Assembly (NCBI GenBank): GCA_964537975.1
Contig: CAZIDP010000002.1
Span: 62,001-126,000 of the forward strand
Direction of reading: 5' to 3'
Source of the DNA: SCBR16-9 sp964537975
GTDB taxonomy: Bacteria; Hydrogenedentota; Hydrogenedentia; Hydrogenedentales; SCBR16-9
DNA length: 64,000 bases
The notes under the pieces were generated by a model. The model ran no database searches, was not told the origin of the DNA, and was given only the letters and a program-made list of their open reading frames with translations. Positions within the stretch are counted from its first letter, which is position 1; each line of letters begins with the position of its first letter. Positions 53,350 through 61,525 of the stretch are shown piece by piece. The position numbers and the translations under genes were made by a program.

Positions 53350-53931
53350 TTAATGCTTGTAATAATCCGGTTCATTACCTGCTTTCCATTTGATGTTACA
53401 ACCTATACTGTTCTTTTGAATGGAGGATGGCTTATCACCAGCAATAACTGCGTCTGCGGCAGTCCGCAGGTCTTTACCCGTTGGCTTAATGTCATTGCCA
53501 GGGCGTGCGTCATCGAATTGTCCGCGATACACCAGCTTCATATCGGAATCAAATAAATAAAAATCTGGCGTACAGGCAGCCTTGTAAGACTTGGCCACTT
53601 TTTGGGTTTCATCATACAAATAGGGAAATGTGTATCCGTAAATTCTTTTCTCTTCTGCCATCTTCTCCGGACTGTCATCCGGGTGCATGCTTATGTCATT
53701 GGCACATATGGCGACAACCCCCAGCCCTTTTTCTTGGTATTCTTTTGCGAAAATGGCAAGTTCTTCTCTCAATAATTTCACAAAGGGACAGTGGTTGCAA
53801 ATGAACATAACCACAAGGCCTTTATTACCTTTATAATCATTCAGACTTACCAGTGTGCCTTCTGTGTCGCGCAGAGTAAAATCTGGAGCGGGTGTTCCCA
53901 ATGGTAACATCGTGGATTCTGCTGCAGGCAT
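53350..53931 (-). CDS. Thioredoxin-like AhpC/TSA-family redoxin
   Basis: A 193-residue protein with a thioredoxin fold. MLPLGTPAPDFTLRDTEGTLVSLNDYKG leads into VVMFICNHCPFVKLLREEL, where CNHC is the redox-active pair; this CNHCPF type is a recognised thioredoxin-family group. The rest includes VVAICANDISMHPDDSPEKM and ACTPDFYLFDSDMKLVYRGQ. No signal peptide is seen, so it is probably cytoplasmic. AAGGAG lies about 10 bases before ATG 53931. It is divergent from ppdK. Confidence 0.93.
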   Translation of the reverse strand: MPAAESTMLPLGTPAPDFTLRDTEGTLVSLNDYKGNKGLVVMFICNHCPFVKLLREELAIFAKEYQEKGLGVVAICANDISMHPDDSPEKMAEEKRIYGYTFPYLYDETQKVAKSYKAACTPDFYLFDSDMKLVYRGQFDDARPGNDIKPTGKDLRTAADAVIAGDKPSSIQKNSIGCNIKWKAGNEPDYYKH

Positions 53932-53966
53932 TGTTAAATTCTCCTTTGTCTATTAGTAAATATGTT

Positions 53967-54000
53967 TAGTTTAGCTTAGCTTAGCTTTAATTCTAAACTA
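53967..54000. repeat. Pentamer repeat flanked by an 8-bp inverted repeat
   Basis: TAGTTTAG (53967-53974) pairs with CTAAACTA (53993-54000). Within and overlapping the left arm are five near-copies of TTTAG/CTTAG (53965-53989). It lies in the promoter region of the redoxin gene, 36 bases upstream of its ATG, and may be an operator or a slippage-prone tract. Confidence 0.55.
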
Positions 54001-54094
54001 TATCTGGTCACACAATAAATTCAAGCAGTTTTACTATATTATGTTGCACTCTATCTACTTCAGAATGCTATATGCAAAAAATTAATTCTTGAAT

Positions 54095-54124
54095 TTGACC
54101 ATTTTGTCTTATCTTGAGTATACT
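54095..54124 (+). promoter_or_regulatory. Sigma-70-type promoter of ppdK
   Basis: TTGACC (54095-54100) and TATACT (54119-54124) are separated by 18 bases, close to consensus. Transcription would start at about 54131, some 270 bases before the ppdK start codon. Confidence 0.7.
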
Positions 54125-54130
54125 TTGCAT

Positions 54131-54402
54131 TCAATGTCCTCCTGTTGATGGGAGGACAATTGTTTTTTCACATACCGGTGTCCGGGTGCGTAAGGGCCAT
54201 TTGTGAAATAGGGGTTCTCCTGAAATCTGTGTAAGTTAACTGTCCGGGTTTCTTTCTACATCACTGCATTTGATGTCATGGACTTACTTTGAGAGGGGAA
54301 CCGGTATTTCTCAAATGGAAATTACGTATGGGGTCAGGCACTTCAACATGGTGCCGGTGAGTTAAACTCAAAATACTAAATAACATCATCAAGGAGTGTA
54401 AC
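54131..54402 (+). promoter_or_regulatory. Long structured leader of ppdK, unrecognised RNA
   Basis: These 270 bases have no frame of note but many complementary pairs. A first hairpin pairs 54135-54142 with 54151-54158 (TGTCCTCC) and precedes a run of six T. A nested long hairpin pairs 54213-54220 with 54295-54302, 54231-54236 with 54282-54287, and 54258-54263 with 54271-54276. ATACCGGT at 54172-54179 can instead pair with ACCGGTAT at 54300-54307, which would compete with the outer stem. A last hairpin pairs 54337-54341 with 54351-54355. The ribosome site AAGGAG follows. It matches no riboswitch class I know; it could be a cis-regulator or a separate small RNA. Confidence 0.5.
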
Positions 54403-57165
54403 ATGGCTAAGAAAAATGTGTACTACTTTGGCGGCGCAAAGGCCGACGGTAATGCCACAATGAAAAACCTGCTGGGTGGCAAAGGCGCCAATCTTGCAGA
54501 TATGGCGTCCATTGGCATTAAGGTACCTGCTGGTTTTACCATCACAACTGAAATGTGTACCTATTATTATCAAAACAAGCGTAAGATGCCGAAGGAACTG
54601 GTCGAAGAGATCCAGAAGAACCTGAAAAAAGTCGAACGAGAGATGAAGAAGAAGTTCGGCGATACTAAAAACCCCCTGTTGATGTCGGTGCGTTCCGGTG
54701 CCCGTATGTCTATGCCTGGCATGATGGAAACAGTATTGAACATTGGCCTGAACAGTGAAACTATCCCTGGCCTGATCGCAAAAACAGGTGATGAGCGTTT
54801 CGTTTACGACGCGTATCGCCGTTTGATCACCATGTACTCCGATGTGGTGATGGAAAAATCCGCGGGTATTGAGCCCGCTGAAGGGGAAGGAATCAGGCAC
54901 AAACTTGAGGAATTGCTTGAAGCACGTAAACAGGAAAAGGGTATAGAATCAGACACTGACCTGGACACGGAAGACCTGAAAACTCTTTGCGCAAAATACA
55001 AGCAAGTGGTCAAGGAAACTCTGGGTAAAGATTTCCCGGATGATCCAATGGCCCAGTTGCTGGGTGGTGTGGAAGCCGTGTTCTCTTCCTGGAACGGAAA
55101 GCGGGCTATTGCCTATCGTGAAATTGAAGGCATCCCGCATGAGTGGGGTACTGCCGTGAATGTACAGGCTATGGTCTTTGGTAACCTGGGAGATAATTCC
55201 GCGACAGGTGTTGCCTTCACGAGAAACCCGGCCACCGGCGAAAACAAATTTTATGGAGAATGGTTGCTGAACGCCCAAGGCGAGGATGTAGTTGCAGGCA
55301 CCCGCACACCTTCACCAGTAAATAAAGACTCCAAGACCCCTGATCAGAAAGATGTGCTGTCTCTTGAAGAAGCTATGCCCAAGGTCTATAAAGAACTGTT
55401 TGAAATCCGCAATAGACTGGAAAAGCATTATAAAGATATGCAAGACATCGAGTTTACCATTGAAGATGGAGAGCTCTGGATGTTGCAGACCCGTACCGGA
55501 AAACGTACCGGTGCTGCTGCGCTTCGTATGGCAGTCGAGATGATGGAATCTAAGCTTATCAATAAAGATACAGCCTTGATGCGGGTGAAGCCAGAACAAT
55601 TGGATGAACTTTTGCATCCCATGCTTGATCCCGCCGCAGAAAAGAAAGCTGAGCAGGTTGCAAAAGGACTTCCCGCTGGTCCCGGTGGTGGTGTGGGTCA
55701 GATCGTATTTACTGCCGACGATGCCGCGGAATGGTATAAGAAAGGCAAGCGCGTTATCCTGGTTCGTAATGAAACATCACCAGAAGATGTACACGGAATG
55801 CATGTGGCACAAGCCATCCTGACAGCCAAAGGTGGTATGACCAGTCACGCTGCTCTGGTTGCACGTGGTTGGGGCAAGTGCTGTATCGTTGGATGTGGTG
55901 CGCTCAAAATATCTCTGGCCAACCGCACGGTTTCAGTTGATGGCAAGGTTTACAAAGAAGGCGACTATTTCTCAATGAACGGCTCTACCGGTCTGATTTA
56001 TGCCGGACAAGTCGATGTGTTGCCTGCACAGCCCGATAAAAACAAATGGTACAAAAAGCTGATGGCTTGGGCTGATGCTACACGTCAGATCAATGTGCGT
56101 ACCAATGCGGAAGCACCTGAAGATGCCAGACAGGCGATTGCCTTCGGTGCGGAAGGTATTGGATTGGCCCGTACCGAGCACATGTTCTTCGAACCAGAAC
56201 GCATTATTCATGTTCGCGAGATGATTGTTGCCAATAATGAAGATGATCGTCGTGCTGCTGTCATGAAGCTCTTGCCTTTCCAAAAGAAAGATTTCCTCGG
56301 TATATTCGAAGCAATGAAGGGTCTGCCCGTCACTGTGCGTCTGCTCGATCCGCCATTGCATGAATTTGTCGGTAGTCTTCTTGAAGATGAAAAAGAGCTC
56401 AATGGGCTTGCAAAGCATGTCGGGTTGAAAGCCGATGAAGTGCGCGCACGCATCAATGAACTTCACGAATTCAATCCCATGCTTGGTCATCGTGGCTGCC
56501 GCCTCGGTATCGCCTATCCGGAAATTACGGAAATGCAGGCCCGGGCTATCTTTGAGGCATGTGCCGAGCTGAGTGCCAAAAAGATCAAGGTATTCCCGGA
56601 AATCATGATCCCGCTGGTCGGTCATCAAAACGAATTCAAGAATCAGGCAGCTATTGTGCGACGAGTAGCCGACGAAGTATTGGGCAAATCCAAGTCGAAG
56701 TTCAAATTTCTAATTGGCACCATGATCGAAATTCCACGTGCCTGCCTTGTCGCGGACAAGATTGCGGAAGAAGCCGAGTTTTTCTCCTTCGGAACCAATG
56801 ACTTGACGCAAATGGGATTTGGGTTCTCACGGGATGACATCGGTGGTTTCCTTCCCCAGTACCTGAAAGAAGAAATCCTGCCGAAAGACCCCTTCCAATC
56901 ACTCGATCAGGAAGGCATCGGGCAACTCGTTGAGATTGGTGTCGATCGTGGCCGGGCACAGCGTCCCGATCTCAAAATCGGCATCTGCGGTGAACATGGT
57001 GGCGATCCGGACTCCGTGAAATTCTGCCATCGCACCGGTCTGAATTATGTGAGTTGCAGCCCATTCCGTGTTCCGATAGCACGCCTGGCCGCCGCGCAAG
57101 CCGCACTTGAAACGCCGCGCAAGCCCGAGAAAGCAGTGAAAGCCAAAAAAACAGTCAAGAAGTAA
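54403..57165 (+). CDS. ppdK: Pyruvate, phosphate dikinase
   Basis: A 920-residue enzyme that interconverts pyruvate, ATP and phosphate with PEP, AMP and pyrophosphate. The N-terminal ATP-grasp part has GGKGANLADMASIGIKVPAG and SVRSGARMSMPGMMETVLN. The phospho-His is in GGMTSHAALVARGWGKCC, at about residue 482. The C-terminal TIM-barrel has TEHMFF, SFGTNDLTQMGFGFSRDD, CGEHGGDPDSVKF and SCSPFRVPIARLAAAQAAL. A short Lys/Ala-rich tail follows the last helix (KAVKAKKTVKK). AAGGAG lies about 8 bases before the ATG. It has its own promoter, a long leader and a strong terminator, so it is a single-gene unit with possible RNA-level control. Confidence 0.98.
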   Translation: MAKKNVYYFGGAKADGNATMKNLLGGKGANLADMASIGIKVPAGFTITTEMCTYYYQNKRKMPKELVEEIQKNLKKVEREMKKKFGDTKNPLLMSVRSGARMSMPGMMETVLNIGLNSETIPGLIAKTGDERFVYDAYRRLITMYSDVVMEKSAGIEPAEGEGIRHKLEELLEARKQEKGIESDTDLDTEDLKTLCAKYKQVVKETLGKDFPDDPMAQLLGGVEAVFSSWNGKRAIAYREIEGIPHEWGTAVNVQAMVFGNLGDNSATGVAFTRNPATGENKFYGEWLLNAQGEDVVAGTRTPSPVNKDSKTPDQKDVLSLEEAMPKVYKELFEIRNRLEKHYKDMQDIEFTIEDGELWMLQTRTGKRTGAAALRMAVEMMESKLINKDTALMRVKPEQLDELLHPMLDPAAEKKAEQVAKGLPAGPGGGVGQIVFTADDAAEWYKKGKRVILVRNETSPEDVHGMHVAQAILTAKGGMTSHAALVARGWGKCCIVGCGALKISLANRTVSVDGKVYKEGDYFSMNGSTGLIYAGQVDVLPAQPDKNKWYKKLMAWADATRQINVRTNAEAPEDARQAIAFGAEGIGLARTEHMFFEPERIIHVREMIVANNEDDRRAAVMKLLPFQKKDFLGIFEAMKGLPVTVRLLDPPLHEFVGSLLEDEKELNGLAKHVGLKADEVRARINELHEFNPMLGHRGCRLGIAYPEITEMQARAIFEACAELSAKKIKVFPEIMIPLVGHQNEFKNQAAIVRRVADEVLGKSKSKFKFLIGTMIEIPRACLVADKIAEEAEFFSFGTNDLTQMGFGFSRDDIGGFLPQYLKEEILPKDPFQSLDQEGIGQLVEIGVDRGRAQRPDLKIGICGEHGGDPDSVKFCHRTGLNYVSCSPFRVPIARLAAAQAALETPRKPEKAVKAKKTVKK

Positions 57166-57206
57166 AGTCTACACGTTTTGCGGTGAGCTATAACAGTAAG
57201 TATTAA

Positions 57207-57243
57207 AACCCCTGGAAATACTGTATAACAGTTTCCAGGGGTT
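57207..57243. terminator. Bidirectional hairpin terminator after ppdK
   Basis: A perfect 12-bp stem, AACCCCTGGAAA (57207-57218) with its complement at 57232-57243, and a 13-base loop. Only a short T-tract follows on the plus strand (TTATTTCC). Confidence 0.7.
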
Positions 57244-57300
57244 ATTTCCATAAAATACGATGCTATGTCCATCGCATTGAATTAAGAGGAATGACGCATC

Positions 57301-58143
57301 GTGCCCGAGTTATCCATGTTTATACTCCCCGGAGTGCCTACACCAGTTTTCTGGTTGTTTGTAGGGGCAGCTATACTGATTCAAGGAATCAGCAAATCTG
57401 GATTCGCGGGGGGTGCGGGTATACTCTCATTGCCATTAATGATGCTGGTCATGCCGGTGGACAAGGTTGTCGCGACACTGCTTCCACTGCTCATTTTATG
57501 TGACATGAATGCTATTTACCATCATTGGCATAACAAAGTCTGGCGTAACATACTGAAGATTTATCTCCCGGCCATCGTCGGGATACTGCTTGGCGCTCTG
57601 GTCTGGTGGTGGGTAGGCCGTGAGGGAGTTGAATCCTATGCAATTTCCATCAAGCGCTTTGTCGGTGTCATTGCCATCCTCTTTGGACTGTACATCATCG
57701 CCAAAGAACGCTCCATGCGATGGGTCAGTGATCACCAGCCCGGGAACAGGATTGCCATTGCCGCTGGTGTAAGTGCCGGCTTAACATCCACCATTGCACA
57801 CGCCGCAGGCCCCATCGTAAGCTTGTATATGTTTGCGTTGGGTATGGGTAAAACACTGTTTGTCGGAACCGTGGCCTGGGCTTTTACCCTAATTAATTTG
57901 ACCAAGTTGCCCTTTTATATTGGAATCGGTCTCATCGAGTGGGAAGTATTGCGGTTTGATGTTTTTCTTGTACCACTAATTCCCGTCGGCTCCTATCTGG
58001 GACACTGGATGCATCACCGAATTTCCGAATACTGGTTTAACAGGGTCATCATGGTACTGACCTTGATATCCGGGATACAACTGATACTCAACATCAACGT
58101 GGTGCTGGTGGTACTTTCCTGGCTGTTTACACCAGCCATCTGA
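57301..58143 (+). CDS. TSUP-family permease (TauE/SafE type)
   Basis: A 280-residue membrane protein with about eight segments in two repeats. The repeat motifs are GISKSGFAGGAGILSLPLMML in the first half and AGVSAGLTSTIAHAAGPIVSLYM in the second, as in TauE/SafE exporters. The family moves sulfite, sulfonates or other organic anions; which is not shown. The start is GTG 57301 with AGAGGAA upstream. It converges on the carbonic anhydrase gene with 7 bases between stops. With sulfatases in the window, export of sulfite or sulfate-related anions is conceivable but unproven. Confidence 0.92.
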   Translation: MPELSMFILPGVPTPVFWLFVGAAILIQGISKSGFAGGAGILSLPLMMLVMPVDKVVATLLPLLILCDMNAIYHHWHNKVWRNILKIYLPAIVGILLGALVWWWVGREGVESYAISIKRFVGVIAILFGLYIIAKERSMRWVSDHQPGNRIAIAAGVSAGLTSTIAHAAGPIVSLYMFALGMGKTLFVGTVAWAFTLINLTKLPFYIGIGLIEWEVLRFDVFLVPLIPVGSYLGHWMHHRISEYWFNRVIMVLTLISGIQLILNINVVLVVLSWLFTPAI

Positions 58144-58150
58144 CCAGGCA

Positions 58151-58831
58151 TTATTTTTTGCACGACGCTATAATGTTATTGATTTGATCTTCGGGCAACC
58201 AGCGTATCAGACCAGATTGCAGATCATATACAGCTCCTGCCAGTTTGATATACCCCAACTCAAGCAATCGGCGCACTACCATGCTGTTTTCATACAATTC
58301 CTTCAGGCTGTGACACACATTTTTTTCAATCGCTGGCAGGATAACTTCATCGTCTATTAGTTCTGGGTGTGTTTCCATAACCTGATTCACAGCTGGCTGA
58401 ATATATTCAAGAAGTCCCGGAATATGCTGTTCCTTAATACGGCTTCGCCCTTGCATGATACGTGTAACAGCACTTACCGCCCCACATTTGGTATGTCCCA
58501 ACACCAGCAACGCAGGCGTATTCACATAGGACAACCCAAATTCAACAGAAGCAAGCGTGTCACAGCTGCATACATTGCCCGCTACCCGAATGACAAAAAT
58601 ATCCATAATACCGACATCGAATAATATTTCGACGGGTACCCGGGAATCACTACACGACAGTACCGTGGCAAACGCATGCTCACTTTGATCCGAAATACCA
58701 GCCTCCCGTACCCGTTCTGGAGTCAGATTTGGGTAGAAGGATTCTCCCCGGGAAAAGCGGAGGTTACCTGCTCGTAATCGTTCCATGCACTTTTCAGGAC
58801 TATCTTTATGTTTGAATCCACTTTCAGGCAC
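58151..58831 (-). CDS. Beta-class carbonic anhydrase
   Basis: A 226-residue zinc enzyme that interconverts CO2 and bicarbonate. Zinc ligands are Cys60 in CSDSRVPVE, His113 and Cys116 in GHTKCGAVSA; the Asp62-Arg64 dyad is present. VIRVAGNVCSCDTLASVEFGL is the family's nucleotide-like loop. No signal peptide is seen. The start is GTG 58831, set by GGAGAT about 8 bases upstream. It could supply bicarbonate for carboxylation or help pH control with the Mrp antiporter; the sequence does not decide. Confidence 0.96.
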   Translation of the reverse strand: MPESGFKHKDSPEKCMERLRAGNLRFSRGESFYPNLTPERVREAGISDQSEHAFATVLSCSDSRVPVEILFDVGIMDIFVIRVAGNVCSCDTLASVEFGLSYVNTPALLVLGHTKCGAVSAVTRIMQGRSRIKEQHIPGLLEYIQPAVNQVMETHPELIDDEVILPAIEKNVCHSLKELYENSMVVRRLLELGYIKLAGAVYDLQSGLIRWLPEDQINNIIASCKK

Positions 58832-59075
58832 CAGGCATCTCCATCAGAATGGTTTTGATTACAGAAAAATCCTGTCGATTATTTTGCATCCTTCATGTTA
58901 ATAAGAATCCAATTACTTGACTGCTTATAGAACTTGCCCTGCAGATTTATTTTCATCTAACAAGGTGAATCTTGCCACTGTCTGGACAGGTATAAACAGA
59001 AACACTAACTATAATAAAAATCAGGTTCTCTCCTCAAGCACAGCAATAATACTGTAATGCAGCACTGGTTTTTGA

Positions 59076-60143
59076 TCAATAATTATAAAAATCAACCATA
59101 GTTATTGCAGTGATACGGTCTGCTAAATCATGCGAAAGCCGCTCTCCAACCAATTTATGGGCTAGTGCTGTAGGATGCCCCCGATTGGACGTGGGCATAT
59201 CATCGTACCACAAATCCTGATCTGTCCATTGCAAGTCGTCATATAAATCATTATAATCCAGTACCTCAATACCCAACGATGCTATATGCTCTATCACAAA
59301 TTCAGGGGGGCCACTTTCTGGATAAACCAAGACGATAAATTCGAACTCCGGTAATATATCATGAAGCCTGTCACGACTCGCCTGTAAAATCTGATAACAA
59401 AGTTGCCATCGATCTTCTTCCGATTCCTCACGCCTCTGGTAATACCCAGTGCGAAATAATACAAACCGTGCCAGGTGAATTCGATCTAGTGGATTACCAA
59501 AAAATCCCCGGTGCTCAAAATGTTCATCGACAGGAATCAACCGGGGAAGATTTGCCCAGGAATCGCCCCAACTGCCATATCCACTCAAGCGGTTGTGATG
59601 ATCACCCAGAATCGTGTAAATCACAAAGCCTTTTTTATTTTTGGTATGTGCAGAGAAATCAGGATCATGAAGTTGAAGATAGAGATGCTGTGGGCCATAT
59701 CCGAATAGTGCATAGTTCATTGGTTGCACATTCAGGAGTTTGTTGCCCACTACTGCAGGGAATGTCTCTTCATCTGCAACCCCCAAGCCAAATGTAAAGG
59801 AACAACCAAAGAACAAGGCATCAATATCTCTTGTTTCTGGATTACCTACTGGAGTATGCCGGTGACCTGATTCATCCAAAGTGTATGTAGTAACATACAC
59901 GACTTCACCATGTTTTATCAGGGTATTGACTCCAGAATAGTTGGGCTTGCCCTTATTACCCAAAACAGGATCAGAAACAATGAAATCACCAAAGTTGGTC
60001 TGGACAACCCCATACGCCTGACTACGCATATGGAGAAATATTTCCAGACCTGTTAATCCAATCATTACAAAGAGGCAACCTAAAATGAGGGCAATGATAT
60101 TGCCATATTTATGCATTAATTGTTTTAACTTCTCTATTGACAT
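59076..60143 (-). CDS. Membrane-anchored SGNH-hydrolase-like protein
   Basis: A 355-residue protein with one N-terminal membrane segment (IIALILGCLFVMIGLTGLEIF) and an external SGNH-like domain. FGCSFTFGLGVADEETFPAVV is block I with the possible nucleophile Ser; GHPTALAHKLVGERL near the C-terminus could supply the catalytic Asp/His region, although the classical DxxH reads GHPT here. ILGDHHN may be the block III region. It probably acts as an esterase or O-acetyl hydrolase, or transferase on envelope glycans. ATG 60143 is used; TTG 60155 lies closer to AGGAAG. Confidence 0.75.
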   Translation of the reverse strand: MSIEKLKQLMHKYGNIIALILGCLFVMIGLTGLEIFLHMRSQAYGVVQTNFGDFIVSDPVLGNKGKPNYSGVNTLIKHGEVVYVTTYTLDESGHRHTPVGNPETRDIDALFFGCSFTFGLGVADEETFPAVVGNKLLNVQPMNYALFGYGPQHLYLQLHDPDFSAHTKNKKGFVIYTILGDHHNRLSGYGSWGDSWANLPRLIPVDEHFEHRGFFGNPLDRIHLARFVLFRTGYYQRREESEEDRWQLCYQILQASRDRLHDILPEFEFIVLVYPESGPPEFVIEHIASLGIEVLDYNDLYDDLQWTDQDLWYDDMPTSNRGHPTALAHKLVGERLSHDLADRITAITMVDFYNY

Positions 60144-60408
60144 CTGGTTTATCAACGCTTCCTGAACCTGTTTTTTGATTGATAGATCACCTGAATGATG
60201 TACCTACTTAGCTGGATTTTAGTAAAACCACATAGGCATGTCAACCTTCGATTTGCCTCAACCGATATCAGCAGTTTCAATAGTTTGCATACTCAGGATG
60301 ATTCCTCTACCATTGTGTAGTGACTTATACAATTTAGATTGGCAATATTTTTATTAGTGACCGTACGGGAAAATTTATTAATTATTCTGCAGTCTTTGGA
60401 GAGAAATC

Positions 60409-61506
60409 ATGGCCATTGTTACCGATCACACATTCCCCGAATCAATGGAAGCGGTAGTTTGTCATGGTGTAAAAGATTACCGATTACAGGAGATGCCAGT
60501 CCCAAAGCCGGAACTTGGAGATATCATTGTAAAGGTTTCGGCTTGTGGTATCTGCGCGAGTGACATCAAATGTTACCTGGGTGCTCCATTGTTCTGGGGA
60601 GATGACAAACGCCAGCAGTTTGTAGAAACACCGGTAATTCCCGGTCATGAATTCATTGGCGAAGTTGTGGCGCTGGGGGAAGGTGCTGCAGAGAAGCATG
60701 GCGTGACATTAGGGGACATCGCGATAGCGGAACAGATACTTCCCTGCTGGAATTGTATGTACTGCAAGCGAGGTATGTATTGGCTTTGCAAGGTATCAAA
60801 TGTCTTCGGATTTCAACAGGTATGCCAAGGTGGTATGGCATCTTACATGAAATATCCAGCACGCTCCATTGTACACAAGGTACCCACTGACATGCCGGTA
60901 ACCAAAGCTGCTCTGATTGAGCCGCTGGCCTGCGCAATACACGCTGTCGAACGCGGAGACATTAAATTGGGTGACATGGTGGTCATCGCAGGGGCTGGAC
61001 CGCTAGGCCTGTTGATGGTTGGAGCAGCCCACTTGAAAACACCCGGAAAACTGATTGTCTTGGACATGCGCGATGATCGCCTCGCCATGGCACGCAAGAT
61101 GGGAGCCGACCTTACGATAAATCCGTCTCGTGAAGACCCAGTCGAGCTCATCCGTTCCTTGTCCGATGGCTATGGGTGTGATGTATTCATCGAAGCTACC
61201 GGCCACCCCGATGCGGTAGTGACTGGACTGCACGCTATCCGCAAGTCAGGTACTTTTGTGGAATTCAGCGTCATGAAAGAACCGGTTACCGTCGACTGGA
61301 CTATCATCGGTGATGCGAAGGAACTGAATATTCATGGCGCGCACCTTGGGCCCTATTGCTACCCGACTGCCATCGACTATATTCACAGGAACTTGATCGA
61401 TGTCGCGCCACTGGTTACGCATGAACTGCCGCTGGCAGATTTTCAGAAGGGACTGGATGCCGCAGCAAATCCGGTGGACTCTATCAAAATATTGCTGCGG
61501 CCTTGA
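60409..61506 (+). CDS. Zinc-dependent medium-chain dehydrogenase, erythritol/L-threitol dehydrogenase-like
   Basis: A 365-residue NAD(P)-dependent polyol dehydrogenase. Catalytic zinc ligands: Cys46 in ACGICASDIKCY, and PGHEFIGEV. The structural zinc site is CWNCMYCKRGMYWLC with four Cys. The nucleotide loop is VVIAGAGPLGLLMVGAA. GAHLGPYCYPTAIDYI and FWGDDKRQQF are, as I recall them, typical of the erythritol/L-threitol dehydrogenases of sugar-alcohol catabolism. TGGAGAG lies about 8 bases before the ATG. It is probably a C4 polyol enzyme; the exact substrate needs testing. Confidence 0.88.
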   Translation: MAIVTDHTFPESMEAVVCHGVKDYRLQEMPVPKPELGDIIVKVSACGICASDIKCYLGAPLFWGDDKRQQFVETPVIPGHEFIGEVVALGEGAAEKHGVTLGDIAIAEQILPCWNCMYCKRGMYWLCKVSNVFGFQQVCQGGMASYMKYPARSIVHKVPTDMPVTKAALIEPLACAIHAVERGDIKLGDMVVIAGAGPLGLLMVGAAHLKTPGKLIVLDMRDDRLAMARKMGADLTINPSREDPVELIRSLSDGYGCDVFIEATGHPDAVVTGLHAIRKSGTFVEFSVMKEPVTVDWTIIGDAKELNIHGAHLGPYCYPTAIDYIHRNLIDVAPLVTHELPLADFQKGLDAAANPVDSIKILLRP

Positions 61507-61525
61507 ATGCCCGACCAACAACAGT

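Noticed and set aside
54135..54168. Hairpin plus six T read as a terminator
   Set aside because: It would sit only a few bases after the predicted ppdK transcript start, with no plus-strand gene upstream; it is more likely part of the leader structure.
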